Of a stretch of DNA of 64,000 bases, positions 44,214-52,222 are shown one piece after another. The notes below the pieces were generated by a model. It had not been told where the DNA came from and did not search any database. It saw only the letters and a list, made by a program, of their open reading frames with translations. The stretch comes from a virus: positions 18,060 through 82,059 of the IMG/VR virus record IMGVR_UViG_3300025161_000006; one strand, 5' to 3'. Position 1 is the first letter of the stretch, and each line of letters opens with the position of its first letter. Made by a program: the position numbers and the translations under genes.

Positions 44214-45137
44214 TTAAGGTAGCATTGCAACATATCTTAATACAGTCTTGTCAGGTGTAATATCATTATCTCTGTAATGAACCATATATCTGTCAGATGT
44301 ATTATTAAGTTCAGTACTCCACCTATATCCTGTTACTGGATTATAGATGATGTCAAGAATTTTAGCCAGTAATGTCTTTCCGCACAATCCTAATATTACA
44401 GCATTACCCACATCCATTTTGATATATATCCACTGTAATATCTTCTTACCTATACTATTAGGAAGTACATGTAATTGCCAGGCTGCTATGTGACGTGCAT
44501 AAGCAGGGAATAACAACTTAGCCCATTTATTGTAGGTTTTTTTGCCACAGAAAGATTCATCAAGACGGCTTAACATATATAGTTCTTCTCTGTCTAACCT
44601 GAATATTACCCTTACTGCATAGTTCCATAGCATAGTAAAGAACATCTGGGGTATCATAATAAGATAATAGATGAAGTTCCATATCCTACTTGATAATATT
44701 ATCCTTGCTGATTTAGAAAATAACTCTTCTGAGTTTTTAACTACATCTCTTAGCACAATATTTTCCCATATCCACATATCAATAGTTCTGTTAAATTTAT
44801 CAGATACTGCCCACTTCCTAAACCTTATAAATAGTCTTGCGTAAATTTTAAATGCTGGGTCATCTATTTCACGGTATGCTTTACTCATTGCCATCACCCA
44901 GTAAATAGTATGGTCTCTTGAAGTATCATAGTGGTCTTGACAGGTTGGATGTCTATATAGGCGCATAGTTTTTTCTGCAACATTAAATGTTGCAGTATGC
45001 AGAAGTGAATGAGCATATTCAGGTTTACCTGTAGCCATATACATTAGAGCTAATGTGCCTATGCTATCTCCCTTACCTTCATCTACAGTATTAGATGAGT
45101 CAAGGATAAAACCATAATTGTCAATATATCTTGCCAT
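44214..45137 (-). CDS. Helical protein with possible toroid fold (307 aa)
   Basis: I take the ATG at 45137 (MARYIDNYGF) rather than 45182, because the longer form would begin inside a terminator hairpin. The product has motifs RYIDNYGFILDSS, GDSIGTLALMY and TSRDHTIY and many helices with aromatic caps, reminiscent of six-hairpin (alpha/alpha) enzymes. A hydrophobic stretch (about residues 154-180) could be a membrane segment. I cannot assign an activity. It lies between accessory genes and a secreted protein. Confidence 0.5.
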   Translation of the reverse strand: MARYIDNYGFILDSSNTVDEGKGDSIGTLALMYMATGKPEYAHSLLHTATFNVAEKTMRLYRHPTCQDHYDTSRDHTIYWVMAMSKAYREIDDPAFKIYARLFIRFRKWAVSDKFNRTIDMWIWENIVLRDVVKNSEELFSKSARIILSSRIWNFIYYLIMIPQMFFTMLWNYAVRVIFRLDREELYMLSRLDESFCGKKTYNKWAKLLFPAYARHIAAWQLHVLPNSIGKKILQWIYIKMDVGNAVILGLCGKTLLAKILDIIYNPVTGYRWSTELNNTSDRYMVHYRDNDITPDKTVLRYVAMLP

Positions 45138-45169
45138 ATACTCTCTTATTTGGGTTAAACATAAACAAA

Positions 45170-45192
45170 GGAGAGAGCACATGGCCCTCTCC
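45170..45192 (-). terminator. Terminator hairpin
   Basis: Read on the - strand, GGAGAG and CTCTCC arms enclose an 11-base loop and are followed by TTTG and TTT. It lies between the 59-residue gene and the 307-residue gene, splitting two transcription units. Confidence 0.6.
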
Positions 45193-45197
45193 TATGG

Positions 45198-45377
45198 TTA
45201 ATAAAGTGCATACTCCTTACTTTTTAATACTGCATATACAGTCTCAATGTAATAAGGAGGAAGATTGTATCTTTTCATACACAAATCCATATATTTGCGT
45301 GCTGCAGGTAACTGTTCCTTTCTGGTGCAATCGTTAATTACACGCAGGAGCTTAATTACAATATCATTCAATGTCAT
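45198..45377 (-). CDS. Small hypothetical protein (59 aa)
   Basis: A complete ATG-TAA frame runs from just inside the previous gene's end (14-base overlap) to a terminator hairpin six bases after its stop. The product (start MTLNDIVIKLLRVIN, end KSKEYALY) is helical, with a Cys-Tyr-rich middle. Overlap and terminator placement support it as real. Function unknown. Confidence 0.55.
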   Translation of the reverse strand: MTLNDIVIKLLRVINDCTRKEQLPAARKYMDLCMKRYNLPPYYIETVYAVLKSKEYALY

Positions 45378-45825
45378 GGCTGTAATGAGTTATAACTATG
45401 GCAAAAGCTTCTGATTTAAGTATTTGCTGTACAGACCATCTCTTGCCTACCCAGAAGTGGCGTGTAAATGCTGCTTTATCCAGCAAAAAAGCCTGATATA
45501 GTTCATATGTATTGGACAGGTCAAGGTCCGGTGGATATACTGCTCTGGTAATAACTATGTCATCAACAGTCTTATCATTATCTGCCACTAACCTCCAGAA
45601 GTCTCTCATACAATCATCCAAGCCTACAAGTGAACTCTTATACAGAGCAATGTATACATCTTGAGCATTCTCAGTCCATTCCTCAGGATTATTTAATCTT
45701 ATAAAGCTACCCCAATGCGGGTCATCATCTTGTGGTACAGCTTGTGATGGGGAAAAGCCACGAATTTGAGAAAATACAGTTAAAGAAGTTAATGCAAATA
45801 GCATTAAAAGAAATAATCTTTTCAT
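45364..45825 (-). CDS. Secreted or periplasmic protein (153 aa)
   Basis: The N terminus (MKRLFLLMLFALTSLTVFSQ, residues 1-20) is a textbook Bacteroidota signal peptide ending in SQ. The mature part is acidic and Trp-rich, with two Cys in or near WxxL helices, and no catalytic motif. It may act in the envelope of the infected cell, for instance in excluding other phages or assisting lysis, but this is only inferred from export. Confidence 0.6.
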   Translation of the reverse strand: MKRLFLLMLFALTSLTVFSQIRGFSPSQAVPQDDDPHWGSFIRLNNPEEWTENAQDVYIALYKSSLVGLDDCMRDFWRLVADNDKTVDDIVITRAVYPPDLDLSNTYELYQAFLLDKAAFTRHFWVGKRWSVQQILKSEAFAIVITHYSHDIE

Positions 45826-45855
45826 AATACAAAACTTTAAATTGTTAATACTTGG

Positions 45856-46857
45856 TTATTCAAGGTCTTCTGGACTTATGAACACCTCATCATTTATTGA
45901 GTTAGGTGCAGAAGTCCAATCATTTGTTTTAATCCTTCTAATAGCTTCAGCAAGCAATGACTTGATAGACTTGCCTTCTTTAGCATCATAATAGAATATA
46001 GTATGAGCAAGCTTTGGTGGAAGATAATATGCTGTAACATTTCTTCTTCCTGTCTTCTCTATTGCTATGAAAGCAGAAGTACGTATCATTGGTTTTGAGC
46101 TATCTGAAGATAAGTGCTTGGTTAGAAGGTACTCATAGAAAGCCAGTTGATAATGTAGACTATACTTCTTGATGCTGGTTATAAAATCACCTGTATAAGT
46201 CTTTATATCAACCACACGATATGAACCGTCCTTGTACTTAATGACCATATCCAGCAATCCCTTGATTGGATATTTATCATAAGTCTCTTCACAGACATAC
46301 TCTCCTACAAGGGGCACTTGATACTCAATAGATTCTACATCTTTGAATATCTCTGACCCGGTCTTGAAAGATTCATATGCTTCAAGTAACTGCATGGCTT
46401 TCTCATGGTCATCTCTTGTGATGATGACTCTATCTGTTGACTCGGCAATGTACTTTACATCAATATAAGATTTTGCCTTAGCAACAGCATTAAGTATAGT
46501 AGCAGCCTTCCATGATGGATTAAACCCAACCCTATCCCTTGCTGTAAAGATGAGAGTTTCTTCATCCAGACCAGAGTCTTTATTCTCAATCTTCAACCTT
46601 ACAATCTCATCAGCAAAGTCTTTCATACCTGGTGTTAGCCTCGGCAAGTCCACAATGATAAATCTATCTTCTACCTCTTCAGGACTTGTGATAAGAGCAT
46701 CTACATAAGACCCAAAGTCAAGTGCCTGACTCTTTCTCTCCTCTTTGTTAGTTAACATCTCATATACTCCATAGGGGTCCTTTGCTAATTGTATTAGCAT
46801 GCTTGCATTGATACCCTCAATTTTGGAGTATTCTTCATACTTACTACTCTTACTCAT
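45856..46857 (-). CDS. PD-(D/E)XK nuclease (RecB/Cas4-like exonuclease, 333 aa)
   Basis: Motifs in order: LDFGSYVDALI (residues 46-56, the GxxxH-type helix but with Asp for His), GLLDMVI with Asp203, VDIKT with Asp217 and Lys219, then YQLAFYEYLL (Gln237), the helix-III glutamine of this fold. Such enzymes degrade or process DNA ends, and many phages use one with a Sak4-type ATPase for recombination. It follows the ubiquitin-like cassette and overlaps its last gene by eight bases, so it is on the same transcript. Confidence 0.8.
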   Translation of the reverse strand: MSKSSKYEEYSKIEGINASMLIQLAKDPYGVYEMLTNKEERKSQALDFGSYVDALITSPEEVEDRFIIVDLPRLTPGMKDFADEIVRLKIENKDSGLDEETLIFTARDRVGFNPSWKAATILNAVAKAKSYIDVKYIAESTDRVIITRDDHEKAMQLLEAYESFKTGSEIFKDVESIEYQVPLVGEYVCEETYDKYPIKGLLDMVIKYKDGSYRVVDIKTYTGDFITSIKKYSLHYQLAFYEYLLTKHLSSDSSKPMIRTSAFIAIEKTGRRNVTAYYLPPKLAHTIFYYDAKEGKSIKSLLAEAIRRIKTNDWTSAPNSINDEVFISPEDLE

Positions 46858-47749
46858 TGGTTGTTTGCTTTAAATTATTACCTATTGTTATTACTTCAGT
46901 TGCAATTTTCTCAAGTACTTCAGGACGAATTACATGAAGTAGCTTATCAGCCAGTCCATCCACACGTTCAACAAGTATGCAGGAGTCATTACCACTTGTA
47001 GCAAGTTTCTTATTCATAACTTTTGCTGAGTAAATTAAGTTTCCTACTACATTCCGCATAAGCCTATTAATGTACTTACCATACTTAAGGAAGAACGTGT
47101 CAACATAGATGATGTTAGAGTATTGCATAGATAATGTAAAATGGTTGCTGTACTGATGCTTTGCTACGTATGCTTTTAACAATATAAAAGGCATTATTAT
47201 CCTTGGGATATAAATCTTCTTATCATCCACAATGAGATAATCAAATGCATTATTAATAATGATGGGAGCACTTTGAGTTCCTGCCATATACATAGCACCA
47301 CATGCTGTTACTGCTACCTCTCCTAATGTTAAAGGGCTGTGAAGTGGAAAGATAGCACGCTGCTCAGGTTTAACTGAAACTGCTAATCTGGGATAACTTA
47401 ATCTGGTAACCTCACTAGATGTAGTAGCCCATTCGTATGGTCCTGGTAATATGATAGCTTCCCAATTAGTAATCTTTATTGTACTATCTGAATAATAACA
47501 GATGCTATACCTCTTTGGTAGTTGACTGGTTAATATATAAAACATAGGATACCTTGGATGGCCTTCTCTGTCATAATCAACAAGTACACTACCATTAAGA
47601 CCTGATATCATAGGAACCTCAGCTTTGTCCGAGGCTCTAGTTACGCGCTCTGTGCTGACAATAACCCGTGCTCTACTATTCATTTTGTCAATATCAACCA
47701 TTTTATCATCCTCATAAGGCGCTCTGATTATCTTGGGTGCTGTTATCAT
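46850..47749 (-). CDS. Unknown protein linked to ubiquitin-like cassette (299 aa)
   Basis: The first half is beta-rich with strands around residues 44-140 (PMISGLNGSVLVDYD, YPMFYILTSQLPK), the second half mixed, with a long helix near 215-245. I see no catalytic motif and no clear E2 cysteine. It overlaps the E1-like gene by 38 bases, so it is tightly coupled. The PRTRC operons, which pair ThiF, JAB, a Ubl and an E2-like protein, contain other fast-evolving subunits, so this could be a core or target subunit. Family not recognised. Confidence 0.55.
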   Translation of the reverse strand: MITAPKIIRAPYEDDKMVDIDKMNSRARVIVSTERVTRASDKAEVPMISGLNGSVLVDYDREGHPRYPMFYILTSQLPKRYSICYYSDSTIKITNWEAIILPGPYEWATTSSEVTRLSYPRLAVSVKPEQRAIFPLHSPLTLGEVAVTACGAMYMAGTQSAPIIINNAFDYLIVDDKKIYIPRIIMPFILLKAYVAKHQYSNHFTLSMQYSNIIYVDTFFLKYGKYINRLMRNVVGNLIYSAKVMNKKLATSGNDSCILVERVDGLADKLLHVIRPEVLEKIATEVITIGNNLKQTTNE

Positions 47750-48488
47750 GGGTAAAATCCTCCAATGTTAATAGTTTACGTGTAAACATCATACCCTGTT
47801 CAGAATAATATACAGGTACTACATAGTCACTGCCGTGTTTATATGCTATGAAAGCAGTTATTCCATGCACAATCTTTGCAGCTATATTAGCTGCAAAGTG
47901 TGTAGTAGACTTGAATGAACATGGCAAGTCCATACCTTCACCTTCAGCAAATAGACTTCCTTTATAGAATTCTATAATTCTATCATATACATCTGCAGGT
48001 ACAGAATTTGGTCCTGATACAAAGTAAATCTCAAAAGACTCTGCAGTTAGTCTTGCATCTATGAGCATCCCAATCTCTTCTGTATGAGTCATGTTTCTCC
48101 ATGTATCATACAGAGTTTGCCTGGATGTAATGCTGTCTGTAGCTGCAATGACTATATCATAATCACCTACATGATAATCACGTTCAATCCAATTAGCACG
48201 TGATTCTACAACTATATTTGAAGGAGCATATAGTGCAATAGCTCTACCTATTGCATTTACCTTGAGGCTCCCCACATCTCTTATTGAATATAGCTGTCCT
48301 GCCAGATTCAAAGGTGATACATAATCAAAGTCTACAAGCATTATTCTGTCGAATATGCCTGTTCTTGCAAGAAAGAGAGCTGTCCATGAGCCTATGCTAC
48401 CAACACCTACTATAGCTGCACTTAGTTTATCCTGGGATGACTTTGCCCAGGGTGCAGCGCTAAATCTAAATGTATGCTGTTGTTCCAT
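47712..48488 (-). CDS. E1-like ThiF/MoeB-type activating enzyme (258 aa)
   Basis: It adenylates the C terminus of a ubiquitin-like protein using ATP. Visible features are the nucleotide loop GVGSIGS (residues 28-34), LVDFD (Asp53), VSPLN (Asn61), Lys76, and ATDS (Asp118). The conserved NxxRQ arginine is changed (NLAGQ). A Cys at 190 (LPCSF) lies where the PRTRC-type ThiF proteins have their C-terminal Cys region and is the candidate thioester site. No C-terminal ubiquitin-fold domain is visible, so it is the short, ThiF type. Neighbours are JAB, E2-like and Ubl genes. Confidence 0.85.
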   Translation of the reverse strand: MEQQHTFRFSAAPWAKSSQDKLSAAIVGVGSIGSWTALFLARTGIFDRIMLVDFDYVSPLNLAGQLYSIRDVGSLKVNAIGRAIALYAPSNIVVESRANWIERDYHVGDYDIVIAATDSITSRQTLYDTWRNMTHTEEIGMLIDARLTAESFEIYFVSGPNSVPADVYDRIIEFYKGSLFAEGEGMDLPCSFKSTTHFAANIAAKIVHGITAFIAYKHGSDYVVPVYYSEQGMMFTRKLLTLEDFTHDNSTQDNQSAL

Positions 48489-48499
48489 ATGAAAGTAGT

Positions 48500-49402
48500 T
48501 TAATAATCAAATCCTCGTCCATATAAGTCTCTCCATACAGAGTCTTCATGGGTAAGACCCGTTGCTTTATTTATTTTCGAGCCTTTTGTAGTATACTCTT
48601 TCACTGGCTCAGGCTGCCAATGATAAGCAGGGTTATAACCTGTATTATAAGAAGGATACTTGGGTTTGCTGTTTGTTGTAGCCATGACAGAGAGAGCTTC
48701 TGTGAAAGCATTTTCTTCAGGTTCTTCCATTTCTACATTAACATCAAATGTCTCTATTCCTATTGTTTCCTCAGTAGATTCTTCTGTAGCAATAGTTTTT
48801 CTTAGTGGTTCTCCTGTGATAGGATTCTTACACTCAGCATAACCTGTTTTTCTTATCACTACACTCTCTTTAACTGGAATAGCTATCTTAGCTACTACGT
48901 CAAGATTATTGTTTACAATGACAGACAGGTATGTTTCATACACGTCAACATTATTAATAAGTTCAGTTGTATCTGTAGTACTGAAGAATACAGCCATGGT
49001 GTTATGAGAATGTATCAATCCATACTTGCACTCTTGCAAGTGTTCGTATTTATCGTACAGTTCAATAAGCTCTTTCTCCAGTGTTGCAGATACAGCTGCT
49101 CCTGTGCCTGTAGCAATAGGGATAAGCTCAACAGCAGTCATAAGAATCTCTACTTTACCTTTGGTTGGTGAAGATACTTCTGACTTGTAGAATAATAGTC
49201 CCTGCCACTCAATATTATAGTTAGTAAGGCACATAAGTTGTATCTTACTTACAATATCACTTGGTATGAAGAGTTTTGCTCTAATGTATTCAAGTTCTTT
49301 AGTGAATAAGTTTTCACCCTGGTACCTAGCTTCTACTTTTGCTTCGTACCCTGCGTACTTTTTTGTGTTCATAGTAGCCGTTTTTTTCTTTTGTTTTTTC
49401 AT
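48500..49402 (-). CDS. JAB/JAMM-domain metalloprotease (300 aa)
   Basis: It should cleave isopeptide or peptide bonds next to a ubiquitin-like protein. The JAMM set is complete: Glu65 (IEWQG), His131 and His133 in LIHSHN, Ser141 and Asp144 in STTD (H-x-H-x7-S-x2-D). The C-terminal third (about 190-300) is low-complexity and basic near the end. A short form starting at 49372 (MNTKKYAG) is possible. Both forms overlap the E2-like gene, by 77 or 47 bases. In bacterial cassettes such proteins process the Ubl or remove it from targets. Confidence 0.85.
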   Translation of the reverse strand: MKKQKKKTATMNTKKYAGYEAKVEARYQGENLFTKELEYIRAKLFIPSDIVSKIQLMCLTNYNIEWQGLLFYKSEVSSPTKGKVEILMTAVELIPIATGTGAAVSATLEKELIELYDKYEHLQECKYGLIHSHNTMAVFFSTTDTTELINNVDVYETYLSVIVNNNLDVVAKIAIPVKESVVIRKTGYAECKNPITGEPLRKTIATEESTEETIGIETFDVNVEMEEPEENAFTEALSVMATTNSKPKYPSYNTGYNPAYHWQPEPVKEYTTKGSKINKATGLTHEDSVWRDLYGRGFDY

Positions 49403-50444
49403 AATACTGACTGTTTACGTAACTTACTGGTACTGATATATCTTCTGCTGAAATGTTTATACATGAAGCTATTTGGTCAAATTCTGCCACCACAGGTTTA
49501 GTACCTATAACATTGAATACAGCATCTTCTGGTGCTTCCATATCTATGGTTACATCTATAGTAGTGTCTTTAAACTCTATGGTAGTATCTGATAGTGACT
49601 CTATTGTATAAATACACTCCTTCCGTATACTTTCTATATCATTAGACGACAGGTTGGATATTATCTTATTTAACTGTTTACCTGTATAAGTATCTTCTAA
49701 CCTGCCAACAACATGATAGTAATCTCCAACACCTGGTATAGACAGTTCAAATATGTGTTCTTTTTGTACAGGCTTATTATTATATGCTTGCATGAACTTA
49801 CTAAGAGAGTCTGTAACAAATTGTGAGTAAAGTCTATACACCCCAACAGTATTTTGTGTCCTTATTATTGGATATAAGTTGATAGCAAGACTTTCAATCT
49901 TTGACTGCAACGAGTCTACTAATATATTTTCTATTGTAGCATTAAACTTTTCTTTCTCATGTGGTATATACAACCAATTATAGAATTTTCTTAGTATATC
50001 TCTAACCACAGTTCCCTGACACATGAGCCCTGCATTACGTCTAATAGTAGATACATGAGGATGTATAAACAAAGCACCATCACTTACTTCATAGTACTTA
50101 AATCTGGACCTATTTATGCTTATTGTAATATCACGTATGTTAAGTGCAGCAACATATTTCTCGAGGCTTGAGTAAAGAAACACAATAGGCATATGTATAG
50201 TTACAAACATGTCATGCAGTGTATAGGTAGCAGTAGTTTCGACATCTATCATTTCAACAGAAGGGAAATATACTATAATATCTATGACACCAGAACCTCT
50301 GTGAGTATGGATATCAACTCTTTCCTCACCAAAGATGTCATAAAATACTTTCCGGGTCATATCAGTAAGTATATCCATTATTCTATCTACCATTTCATCC
50401 TTAGTAAGTAACTCAGGCTGAGGAGTATTGTTTGTCTGTTCCAT
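49326..50444 (-). CDS. E2-like conjugating-enzyme candidate (372 aa)
   Basis: The N-terminal region (40-150) follows an E2 pattern: helix, beta strands (RGSGVIDIIVYFPSV), then FIHPHV (residues 126-131, His128 and His130) and GLMCQG with Cys142. E2 enzymes have a conserved HPN followed 8-11 residues later by the active-site Cys. Here the spacing from His128 is 14. The C-terminal 200 residues contain long helices and a Lys/Arg-rich tail (KKVRRVRSKSRS). It starts after a terminator that separates it from the Ubl gene. Identification as E2 rests on this one motif and on context. Confidence 0.6.
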   Translation of the reverse strand: MEQTNNTPQPELLTKDEMVDRIMDILTDMTRKVFYDIFGEERVDIHTHRGSGVIDIIVYFPSVEMIDVETTATYTLHDMFVTIHMPIVFLYSSLEKYVAALNIRDITISINRSRFKYYEVSDGALFIHPHVSTIRRNAGLMCQGTVVRDILRKFYNWLYIPHEKEKFNATIENILVDSLQSKIESLAINLYPIIRTQNTVGVYRLYSQFVTDSLSKFMQAYNNKPVQKEHIFELSIPGVGDYYHVVGRLEDTYTGKQLNKIISNLSSNDIESIRKECIYTIESLSDTTIEFKDTTIDVTIDMEAPEDAVFNVIGTKPVVAEFDQIASCINISAEDISVPVSYVNSQYYEKTKEKNGYYEHKKVRRVRSKSRS

Positions 50445-50470
50445 TGTTAATGAATTTAAGGTTAGATAAG

Positions 50471-50499
50471 AAAAGGGGGTATATTTCTATACCCCCTTT
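50471..50499 (-). terminator. Strong hairpin terminator between Ubl and E2-like genes
   Basis: Twelve-base arms (AAAGGGGGTATA and its complement, 50472-50483 and 50488-50499) with a TTTC loop. On the - strand the hairpin is followed by a TTTTC tract. It begins 14 bases after the Ubl stop codon and would let the Ubl be made in excess over the downstream enzymes. Confidence 0.8.
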
Positions 50500-50512
50500 C
50501 AGATGACAGAAA

Positions 50513-50767
50513 CTATTTAATCCCCGAATCAACTTTCTTTGGACTCATGTAGATTTTAATCTCAGCTTCATTGCTAAGAGGACTCGATGGACCAAGTTCT
50601 CTAATACCATGAGAATCCTTCAGAAAGAATGTGACCTTGCTGGCCAGTTCATCATCCAGAATATCATTTTCTTTCAGCTGATTGAGAAATCCTGCAAGAG
50701 TAGCTGCTTCAGTCTGTACCATCTGTGTACTTAAGTTGGTCGTGTTGACCAGTTTTACTGTTACCAT
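50513..50767 (-). CDS. Ubiquitin-like protein (84 aa)
   Basis: A small beta-grasp candidate: first strand VTVKLVNTTN, a helix near residues 23-35 (TLAGFLNQLKEN), then strands KVTFFLKD and EIKIYMSP. The C terminus is SGIK, not Gly-Gly. A cut after Gly82 by the JAB enzyme would expose a C-terminal glycine (inference). Size and strand order match the ubiquitin-like protein (protein C) of PRTRC operons. The gene overlaps RusA by seven bases, and a terminator separates it from the E2-like gene. Confidence 0.65.
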   Translation of the reverse strand: MVTVKLVNTTNLSTQMVQTEAATLAGFLNQLKENDILDDELASKVTFFLKDSHGIRELGPSSPLSNEAEIKIYMSPKKVDSGIK

Positions 50768-51210
50768 AGTTTGTTTGTTTTTGGTTTTACAATATTATCT
50801 TTTAACAAAATTGCAATGTATACTCCCGGGTTTTCTTTTGATATAGTACTATACATACCATTTATTTCATAAGGCATGGGCAGCATCTCCTCTACATTAT
50901 CATCCTCTATCCATCCATTCCTTACTATAAGGTCTTGTACAGTCTGTACCATATTCACCCAGTCATACTTTTGTTTTGTCTTTCTTGCGAAATGTATTCT
51001 AATTACAATAGGTTTCTCCAGAGAGATTGCTGTCTCTCTGAATTGTGCAATAAGACTTTCATCATCCCATAAATGTTTTGTAGCCTTCAGATAAGTAGCT
51101 AAAGCTTTAGATGGAAAACTAGATGCTCTCCTGTTCTTGGATATTATCCTGCTATTCTTACCTGATGGAACACTTCCGGGGATAAAACATGAGAATAATA
51201 CATCATTCAT
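50761..51210 (-). CDS. rusA: RusA-like Holliday junction resolvase
   Basis: RusA-type enzymes cut four-way DNA junctions as dimers. Visible are the GSVPSGKNS start (residues 12-20), YDWVN (Asp83, Asn86), TVQDLI (Asp93) and WIEDDNVEEM (Asp103, Asp104), which correspond to the metal-binding Asp residues. Length is usual at 149. It sits between the primase (8-base overlap) and the Ubl gene (7-base overlap) on the replication transcript. Confidence 0.85.
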   Translation of the reverse strand: MNDVLFSCFIPGSVPSGKNSRIISKNRRASSFPSKALATYLKATKHLWDDESLIAQFRETAISLEKPIVIRIHFARKTKQKYDWVNMVQTVQDLIVRNGWIEDDNVEEMLPMPYEINGMYSTISKENPGVYIAILLKDNIVKPKTNKLW

Positions 51211-52210
51211 ATACTTGATTTATTAAGTGATTGACTATATTCTTAGCAAAGTTAAATCCCATTCCCTTGATGCAGTCAGATATATCCTTAAGTTCCAATG
51301 CTATAGGCAATGCAATGTATGGTATGCTATACATATTGCTAAACTTCTTCGCATTCTCAAGTCCTGTTGTATCATTATCCCAGAAGATTAGCAATCTTTT
51401 GAACCTTTGCATTTGCTTATGCATATACTTCTCAGGTAGCCATGTAGTTTCACTCACTGTAGCAATAGCCACATATCCAAGTTCATAAAGGCACATTACA
51501 TCTTTGAGAGATTTAGTCACAATCAGTAAGTCACCTGACTTAGGAAGCACTCCTTCACCCTGTACTACATCTCCTCCATTGCTGAACCATTTATATTCAG
51601 ACTTTGGCTGATATATCTTTCTTCTGAATATGTCCTCATCCCAGTAATATTCATAGCTGTAAGCAAGCTTATCAGCTTTATGCATCTTGCCATTTATCCA
51701 GAAGTGGGTAATAGGTTTAACACCAAATAACTTTAGTGTGTTGATAGGTATTCTGTAATTTCCATACCAATAGTCATAGTCATCCTTATTAAATTCCCTA
51801 CTCTTTATCTGTATGACTGTGGTATTTCTATACTTAATACTACCAGACCCATTACCATTAAGATATATACTGGGATTTATAACTCTCTTTGAATACTCAG
51901 GAAAGCTATGTATTAATCCCAGGGAGAAATCTTCATTAATCTTCTCCAGAGCCTGGCTATATGTAAGGTTAAATTTGGCCATCACATAGCCAATAGCTCT
52001 GAAGGATTCTCCTGTGCCAAAGTCCTTATATAAAGGTCTTCCGCCAATATCTGATATAACACAGCTGGGGTTCTTATCTTCTCTAAACTCACTATGAAAT
52101 TTTCTGTTTAGCTGTTTAAAAGGCTCACAGTATTTAGCGAATATATCATATTCACTAATGTGCAAAAGAACTTGTTCATAGGTGAGCTCTCCATTGAAAC
52201 CCCACTCCAT
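51203..52210 (-). CDS. DnaG-type primase (TOPRIM domain, 335 aa)
   Basis: It should lay RNA primers for the lagging strand. An N-terminal region keeps FHSEFREDKNPSC (residues 38-50), a trace of the bacterial primase start that here has lost its zinc-binding Cys pattern. The TOPRIM core has LLIVTKSLKDVMCL (glutamate site replaced by Lys), then FWDNDTTGLENAKK with Asp residues and LKDISDCI. Many small phage primases look like this. The SSB-like and RusA genes flank it. Confidence 0.75.
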   Translation of the reverse strand: MEWGFNGELTYEQVLLHISEYDIFAKYCEPFKQLNRKFHSEFREDKNPSCVISDIGGRPLYKDFGTGESFRAIGYVMAKFNLTYSQALEKINEDFSLGLIHSFPEYSKRVINPSIYLNGNGSGSIKYRNTTVIQIKSREFNKDDYDYWYGNYRIPINTLKLFGVKPITHFWINGKMHKADKLAYSYEYYWDEDIFRRKIYQPKSEYKWFSNGGDVVQGEGVLPKSGDLLIVTKSLKDVMCLYELGYVAIATVSETTWLPEKYMHKQMQRFKRLLIFWDNDTTGLENAKKFSNMYSIPYIALPIALELKDISDCIKGMGFNFAKNIVNHLINQVYE

Positions 52211-52222
52211 ACTATTCAGATT

